Source: Rubrobacter sp.
Lineage (GTDB): Bacteria > Actinomycetota > Rubrobacteria > Rubrobacterales > Rubrobacteraceae
Length of the DNA stretch: 17,725 bases
Direction: 5' to 3'
Assembly: GCA_016781885.1 (NCBI GenBank)
Contig: JADDPM010000032.1
Span: 1 to 17,725 of the forward strand
The position numbers were made by a program, and so were the translations under genes. The notes below the pieces were generated by a model. That model saw nothing but the letters and a program-made list of their open reading frames with translations. It was not told the DNA's origin and did not search any database. Positions 13,387-17,725 of the stretch are shown in pieces (the first letter of the stretch is position 1; each line of letters opens with the position of its first letter).

Positions 13387-14139
13387 GTGCACGCCGGGGT
13401 GAGAAAGAAGCTAGTCAGCGTCGAGAGTCTGGAGAAGGTCTACGGGTCGGGGCCGACGGCGGTGCGGGCGCTAAAGGGCGTCACTTTGGGGTTTAGCGCG
13501 GGGGAGTTCGCGGCGATCATGGGGCCATCGGGCTCGGGGAAGAGCACGCTGCTGCACATCCTTGGAACGCTGGAGGAGCCAACATCGGGGCGGGTGGTCA
13601 TCGGGGAGACCGACCTCTCGGGCCTATCGGACAGGGAGCTGACGCTCTTGCGGCGAGCGCGAATGGGATTCGTCTTCCAGTTCTTCAACCTGATCCCGAC
13701 GCTCACCGCCGAGGAGAACGTGATGCTGCCGGTCCTGATCTCCGGCGAGAAGGTCGTTCTTCATGAGGAGCGCCTGGACGACCTCCTCTCCCTCGTCGGT
13801 CTCGAAGAGAGGCGCGGGCACCGGCCAGACGAGCTCTCCGGCGGCGAGCAGCAGCGCGTGGCGATAGCGCGCGCCCTCATCCGCAACCCCGACATCGTCC
13901 TCGCCGACGAGCCGACCGGGAACCTGGACTCGAAGACCGGGGCCGGCGTCCTGGACCTCCTGCGCGAGTCGGCCGCCCGCTACGGCCAGACCGTCGTCAT
14001 GGTCACCCACGACCCCCGCGCCGCCGCCGTCGCCGACCGGGTCATCTTCCTGGCCGACGGGCGCGTCGTTGATGAGGCGACCAGCCCGGACGCGGATGAG
14101 ATCTTCGAGCGCATCAAGACCCTGGAGTCTGCAGGTTAA
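13387..14139 (+). CDS. ABC transporter ATP-binding protein (MacB/LolD type)
   Basis: The ATPase half of an FtsX/MacB-type exporter or mechanotransmission complex. The roughly 250 residues show Walker A GPSGSGKST (46-54), the Q-loop in FVFQFFNLIP (Q98), signature LSGGEQQR (150-157), Walker B VLADEP (171-176) followed by TGNLDSKTG, and the H-loop VTHDPR. Its sequence is intact and has no internal defect. GTG at 13387 is chosen because TATACT lies six bases upstream (leaderless); GTG at 13399 with weak GGGG before it is an alternative, and the frame stays open to 13309 without support. Its partner permease at 14965 is broken, so the transporter is probably non-functional unless the ATPase works with another permease. 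The stop is directly followed by a relic gene on the other strand. Confidence 0.9.
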   Translation: MHAGVRKKLVSVESLEKVYGSGPTAVRALKGVTLGFSAGEFAAIMGPSGSGKSTLLHILGTLEEPTSGRVVIGETDLSGLSDRELTLLRRARMGFVFQFFNLIPTLTAEENVMLPVLISGEKVVLHEERLDDLLSLVGLEERRGHRPDELSGGEQQRVAIARALIRNPDIVLADEPTGNLDSKTGAGVLDLLRESAARYGQTVVMVTHDPRAAAVADRVIFLADGRVVDEATSPDADEIFERIKTLESAG

Positions 14140-14446
14140 CTAGAGTGGTAAGGCCAACAGGATTAAGCCGTCGAGCACCGTCCCGAATACAGCAAAGAAC
14201 CTGTCGCGGTCCGACTAACACAACACTACCAACCCGAAGCCGGAGAGGATCACGAGCACGGACAGAGCGATCGCCAGCCCAATCTACACCATGACCGCCA
14301 AACCCCTATCTACAGGTAGCGAGATCAGGTACAAAGTCCGTGCGGTCGCAAGTAGCAACGCGACGCCAGTGTGGATAGGTATGAGGAACCAGGCGGACTT
14401 ACTCTCGAGCAGCCTTCGCCGTTCGTCGTCGCGCTCTGCAACTCAT
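14140..14446 (-). pseudogene. Relic of a small membrane protein with two in-frame stops
   Basis: The minus strand reads AERDDERRRLLESKSAWF, a hydrophobic segment, then LAIALSVLVILSGFGLVV, and ends RFFAVFGTVLDGLILLALPL before a stop at 14140-14142. Two in-frame TAG codons interrupt it (14284-14286 and 14215-14217), and no in-frame start codon exists; an ATG at 14444-14446 is out of frame. The final segment resembles RLFAILGTILNGLVV of the neighbouring relic, so the two appear to be decayed paralogues. The base composition is more AT-rich than in flanking genes, as expected for decay. The original function is unknown. Confidence 0.6.
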
Positions 14447-14460
14447 GGTGGCTAACGTCG

Positions 14461-14942
14461 CTACGCGCCGTCGAGGGCGAAGCCCAGCGCAAACAGCGCG
14501 AGGACGCCGACACGACGAGCCCGTTTAAGATCGTCCCTAGAATTGCAAAGAGCCTCTTGCGGCGACGTTGTATAAGACCGGCCACCCTGATCCCGAAGCC
14601 GATGACCGTCAGTAGCACGCTGCCTATAAGCCCCAGCCCGAGGAAGGCGAAGGTCGTAGCCAGCGTTGCACTCTCGTCGATGCTGTTGGGATCGAAGCTC
14701 TGAGGGTCGTTCCCGATCTCGGACGACGCCACCGAGACGCTAACGACGAAGAAGAGCACGATCGCGATGATCGACAGTACGGCTCTCACTGACGATGCGA
14801 TCCCCATGCGCGAATGCCTGTCCTTTCGACCGGCCCCACCATGTTCCATCCCGCCGCGCTCCATCCCGTCCCCCATACGCTGCTGGATATCTACCCGTAA
14901 CCACCCGCAGGTGTAGGGTGAGGCTCGATACCGGTCAATCAT
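14461..14942 (-). pseudogene. Small membrane protein gene broken by a one-base frameshift
   Basis: The frame from 14942 encodes a basic, Met-rich N-terminus, a transmembrane segment (AVLSIIAIVLFFVVSVSV), a polar loop, a second segment (FAFLGLGLIGSVLLTVIGF), then QRRRKRLFAILGTILNGLVV. At about 14505-14515 the frame shifts: adding one base lets the sequence continue as GVLALFALGFALDGA and stop at 14461, the ending expected for such a protein. Without the correction the frame runs on as low-quality sequence to 14325. The layout recalls small two- or three-helix proteins found in Gram-positive bacteria. The true start is uncertain; internal ATGs (for example near 14876) are possible. A sequencing error could also explain the single event. 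Confidence 0.6.
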
Positions 14943-14949
14943 GATAGGT

Positions 14950-14955
14950 TAGACT
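14950..14955 (+). promoter_or_regulatory. Candidate -10 element of the permease gene
   Basis: TAGACT lies nine bases before the ATG at 14965, with no Shine-Dalgarno between. Transcription would start about three bases before the ATG, so the original mRNA was nearly leaderless. No clear -35. Confidence 0.4.
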
Positions 14956-14964
14956 CGATCAACG

Positions 14965-17035
14965 ATGAAGCTCAGGCGTTTCTCCGGCCTCTCCCTGCGA
15001 AACCTGCGTACCCGCGTCCAGCGCACGCTGCTCACCGCAATCGGCATAGTGCTCGGGGTCGGGATCGTCTTCGGCGTCTTAACCCTTTCGGAGACGATGG
15101 CGGGCGCCTTTGGCAACCTCTTCTCCCGCGCCTTCGGCGCCGCCGACCTGACCGTTACGGCGGCGGGCGGCAACGGGCCATTCGACGAGGGGGCCGTCGA
15201 GGAGGTGCGCGGTATCCCGGAGGTTCAGTTTGCTGCCCCCCGGCTCTCCCAGCCGGCCTCGCTCCTCCTCCCGGAACGGGACGAGAACGGGATGCCGCAG
15301 GTCAAAAACTTGCGCGTCCTTGGGTCGAGCCCGAGACGGCGGCTCTGGCTACGGACTTCGAGCTCGCGGAGGGCCGCTACCCGGAGGAGGATGCGGAGGT
15401 CGCCCTGGATGAGGGCGCCGCCGAAGCGGCTGGGCTCGGAGTCGGGGACACGGTAAACATAGGGACGTCAGAGGGCCCAGCGGAGATGGAGGTCGTAGGT
15501 CTTCTGCGGATACCCGGAAGCTCGTTCGGCGGGCTGGCGTTCGGGCTGACGCCGCTGCCCTACGCGCAGGAGGTCTTCGACGAACCCGGCAACATCACCG
15601 GCATCGCCGTCGAGGCGACGGACGACGGTGCGGTGGATGACCTTCAGGAGAGCCTCGCCGGGGTGCTCGGGGAGGGGCTGCGGGCGGAGCGCTCCGAGAC
15701 GCGCACGGCGCAGGCCGGCGCGCAGTTCCAGAGCTTCCAGATAGCGTTCTCTTCTTCGCCAGGACCGCGCTCTTCGTCGGCGCGTTCCTGGTCTTCAACG
15801 CCCTCTCGATGACCGTCCTGGAGAGGACGCGAGAGCTCGGGAGGCTGCGGGCTCTAGGGGCGACGCGCGCCATGATCGCGCGCTCCGTGATGTTCGAGGC
15901 GCTCGTGCTAGGTCTCGCCGGCTCCGTCCTCGGGACACTGCTCGGTTACGGGATGGCAAAAGGGCTCGTGTACCTCTTCGGTAGAGCTTTCCGGCTCGAG
16001 ATCACGGAGCTGATCCTCTCCCCCTTCGCCCTCGTCTCCGCGGTAATCGTTGGCATCCTCATAACCACGGTAGCCGCTCTCTACCCAGCCCTGCGCGCGG
16101 GGCGCGTGAGCCCTGTGGAGGCGATGCGAACCAGGACCGGAACCACGAGCGTCAGCCAGGCGAAGACAGGAAGGGACTCGCAACGTGCGACCATCCTGGG
16201 ACTGCTGCTCGTCGCGGCGGGTACGCCATGGACTTACTACCTGGCGAAGAACCTCTCCACGTCGTTGGACGGGGTAGTCTACGCCTCGGGGATAGCTGGG
16301 GTCGTGGGGACGTTCCTCGGGGTCTCGCTCGTGATACCCGCTCTCGTCCGGCCGCTCGCGGCGCTCTTCTCGCCCGTTCTACGCCTCTTCTTCGGGGTCG
16401 AGGGGAAGATGGCGGCGACGAACGCCACGCGCAACAGGGGTAGGACAGCGCTCACCGCGTCGGCGCTGATGGTCGGGATCTCGCTCGTCGTCGCGTTCAG
16501 CGCTCTGGGAGGTAGCGTGCTCGGCTCGATCCGGGACTACCTCGAAGGCTCCCTTGGCAGCGACTTCGTAGTCCAACCCGCGAACGGCAACTTCGAAGCG
16601 ACCTTCTCCCCCGAGCTCGAAGAAGAGATAAGTAAGGTCCCAGGTGTTGAGAAGACGAGCGGCATCGCCTCTACCTTCCGGCGGAGCGGTGACGAGGTCA
16701 GCGTCGTCTTCGGGGTAGACGAGCGGTACCCAAGCATCTTTCGCCTCAACTACGCCGAAGCCACGCCGCCCGACGCCTTCTCGGAGCTCGAAAAAGGCGG
16801 CGCGCTCGTCGGACCACAGCTCGCCGAGAAACGCGGTCTTACGGTGGGTTCCACGATCGAGCTTCCGGGGCTCAAAGGGACGAAGGAGTATACGGTCGCG
16901 GGCATAGTCCAGAATGACCTGTTCGGTTTTGGAAACGGGATCTACCTTTCCAAAGATGTCCTCGCTGGCGACTTCGGCGAGGACTCCGACTCCTGGTCTT
17001 GCTACGGTTTGGTGGACTGGGAGAGACTTGGCTAA
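14965..17035 (+). pseudogene. FtsX/MacB-type ABC permease, frameshifted twice and truncated by an IS
   Basis: Three consecutive open segments together encode one large permease. Segment 1 (from 14965) has the first transmembrane helix (LTAIGIVLGVGIVFGVLTL) and the start of the extracellular domain, up to KNLRVLG. Losing one base in the G-run at 15322-15324 shifts the frame; the sequence resumes as VEPETAALATDFELAEGRYPE. A second one-base loss at about 15747-15755 breaks the FtsX domain, which resumes as FFARTALFVGAFLVFNALSM with MTVLERTRELGRLRALGATR. The second half-permease follows (NATRNRGRTALTASALMVGISLV) and its extracellular domain ends abruptly after GEDSDS at about 16993, where IS sequence begins; the open frame then runs to 17035 in IS sequence. 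The last three helices are missing. It is the natural partner of the ATPase at 13387. Confidence 0.85.
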
Positions 17036-17061
17036 AGAGGTTCGCGCAAAAAGGAGAAGAG

Positions 17062-17369
17062 GTGCCGAGAACAAGACCACCATACCCACCTGAGTTCCGC
17101 CGCGAAGCCATCCGCTTGGTGCGCGCCTCCGACGTCGTAGAGCGCCCGATCCCGAAAGTGGCTCGGGGGAGCTAGGCGTCCGCGCCCAGACGCTGGGCAA
17201 TTGGGTAAAGCAAGACGAGATAGACGCCGGGCGGCGCGAGGGGCTCACCACACAGGAACGCGAAGATCTCAGGCGCTTGCGCCGCGAGAATAAGGTCCTG
17301 CGCCAGGAGAAAGAGATCCTGCGAAAAGCGGCTGCCTTCTTCGCCAGGGAACAGATCGGGGGTCGATGA
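17062..17369 (+). pseudogene. IS3-family OrfA, frameshifted
   Basis: The DNA-binding subunit of the transposase. It starts at GTG 17062 with AAGGAG (17051-17056) upstream and reads MPRTRPPYPPEFRREAIRLV, then IPKVARGS and a stop at 17173. In another frame it resumes as ELGVRAQTLGNWVKQDEI, DAGRREGLTTQEREDLRRL and a leucine-rich coiled coil ending ILRKAAAFFAREQIGGR at 17369. The break is in the GGGGG run at 17165-17169, inside the helix-turn-helix (family form KVARELGV). Either bases were lost/gained there in evolution or the run was misread. The element probably cannot make OrfA or the OrfAB fusion. Confidence 0.75.
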
Positions 17370-17725
17370 GCCGCTTTAGGTTCATCGACGCGGAGAAGGC
17401 GCATTTCCCGGTGTCGTTGTTGTGCAGGATGCTCGGGGTCTCCAAGAGCGGCTACTACGCGTGGAAGATGAGGCCGCCTTCGAAGAGGAGCCGCCAAGAC
17501 GCGGTCCTTCTCCAGAAGATCCGCGAGGTTCACCAGAAGAGCAGAGAGACCTACGGCTACCCGCGGGTGCACGCCCAGTTGCGTGCTCTGGACGTTCGAT
17601 GCGGCCGGCGGCGGGTGGCCCGGCTGATGAGAGGAGCTGGACTGCGAGGCTGCATGCGCGGCCGGAAGAGGAAAACTACCCGTCGCGATCCTCTCGCCAC
17701 GCCCGCCGCAGACCTTGTGAAGAGG
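17366..17725 (+). CDS. IS3-family transposase OrfB, N-terminal part
   Basis: The catalytic subunit of an IS3-type transposase; 120 residues are visible before the window ends. It begins MSRFRFIDAEKAHFPVSLLC, followed by the helix-turn-helix stretch RMLGVSKSGYYAWKMRPPS, then the conserved SRETYGYPRVHAQLR segment and GRRRVARLMRGAGLRG. The DDE integrase core would lie further right. ATG 17366 overlaps the OrfA stop (ATGA), which suits reinitiation or -1 frameshifting; a GAAAAG stretch near 17323 is a poor version of the usual slippery site. Confidence 0.85.
   Translation, partial: MSRFRFIDAEKAHFPVSLLCRMLGVSKSGYYAWKMRPPSKRSRQDAVLLQKIREVHQKSRETYGYPRVHAQLRALDVRCGRRRVARLMRGAGLRGCMRGRKRKTTRRDPLATPAADLVKR

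Larger units (their letters stand above)
16994..17725 (+). mobile_element. IS3-family insertion sequence, left part
   Basis: IS sequence interrupts the permease. The left end is placed at TGGTCTTGCTACGG (16994) because permease similarity stops there and IS3-family ends begin with TG; this boundary is an estimate, and the right end and target duplication lie outside the window. It carries an orfA-like gene (17062-17369) and the start of orfB (17366 onward), overlapping as ATGA in the -1 frame, the usual IS3 arrangement. Confidence 0.8.

Noticed and set aside
13090..13392. 100-codon minus-strand open frame overlapping the rpsF start and leader
   Set aside because: Out of frame with bS6, Arg-rich, and it spans the promoter and leader hairpin.
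16379..17572. 397-codon minus-strand open frame
   Set aside because: It crosses the permease-IS junction antisense to both and has no recognisable domain.

Overview
The window is high-GC, gene-dense actinobacterial-type chromosomal DNA. Several features together suggest Rubrobacter or a close relative (inference, not a database match): an InhA-like enoyl-ACP reductase, an archaeal-type XPB helicase paired with a Bax1 (DUF790) nuclease, a short Thermotoga/archaeal-style adenosylhomocysteinase, a secreted protein with a GKG-rich tract, and several genes that appear to be read from leaderless transcripts.

Layout. Positions 1-439 (minus) hold the 5' end of a glycoside hydrolase family 3 lipoprotein, divergent from idi (578-1162, plus). 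An XPB helicase and a Bax1-like nuclease follow as a translationally coupled pair (1335-3982). A PLP-dependent threonine/serine dehydratase (minus, to 4960) and a small membrane protein (plus, from 5032) diverge from a very short shared promoter region. A small DnaJ-type zinc-finger protein (minus) comes next. Then a minus-strand run encodes glycerophosphodiesterase, proline dehydrogenase and adenosylhomocysteinase (9022 down to 5867); the last two overlap as ATGA. fabI (plus, 9145-9927) is followed by a secreted GKG-rich protein (minus).

The replication/ribosome block is on the minus strand: rpsF - rpsR - rplI - dnaB (13241 down to 10683). The usual ssb gene is missing between rpsF and rpsR. 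rpsF has a good promoter and a leader hairpin resembling the S6:S18 autoregulatory element. The protein alignment and Shine-Dalgarno position indicate that rpsF starts at an AUA codon.

The right end is a decaying ABC efflux locus. An intact ATPase (13387-14139) is followed by two related small membrane-protein relics on the opposite strand (with internal stops or a frameshift). A large FtsX/MacB-type permease comes next, with two single-base frameshifts, and it is cut off at about 16994 by an IS3-family element. The IS orfA is itself frameshifted, and its orfB runs off the window.

The most interesting signals are the AUA start and leader of rpsF, the XPB-Bax1 repair module with an altered RED motif, and the repeated TATAxT-6 nt-(A/G)TG geometry of leaderless genes. 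All calls come from reading the sequence and from recalled family knowledge; no database search was run.
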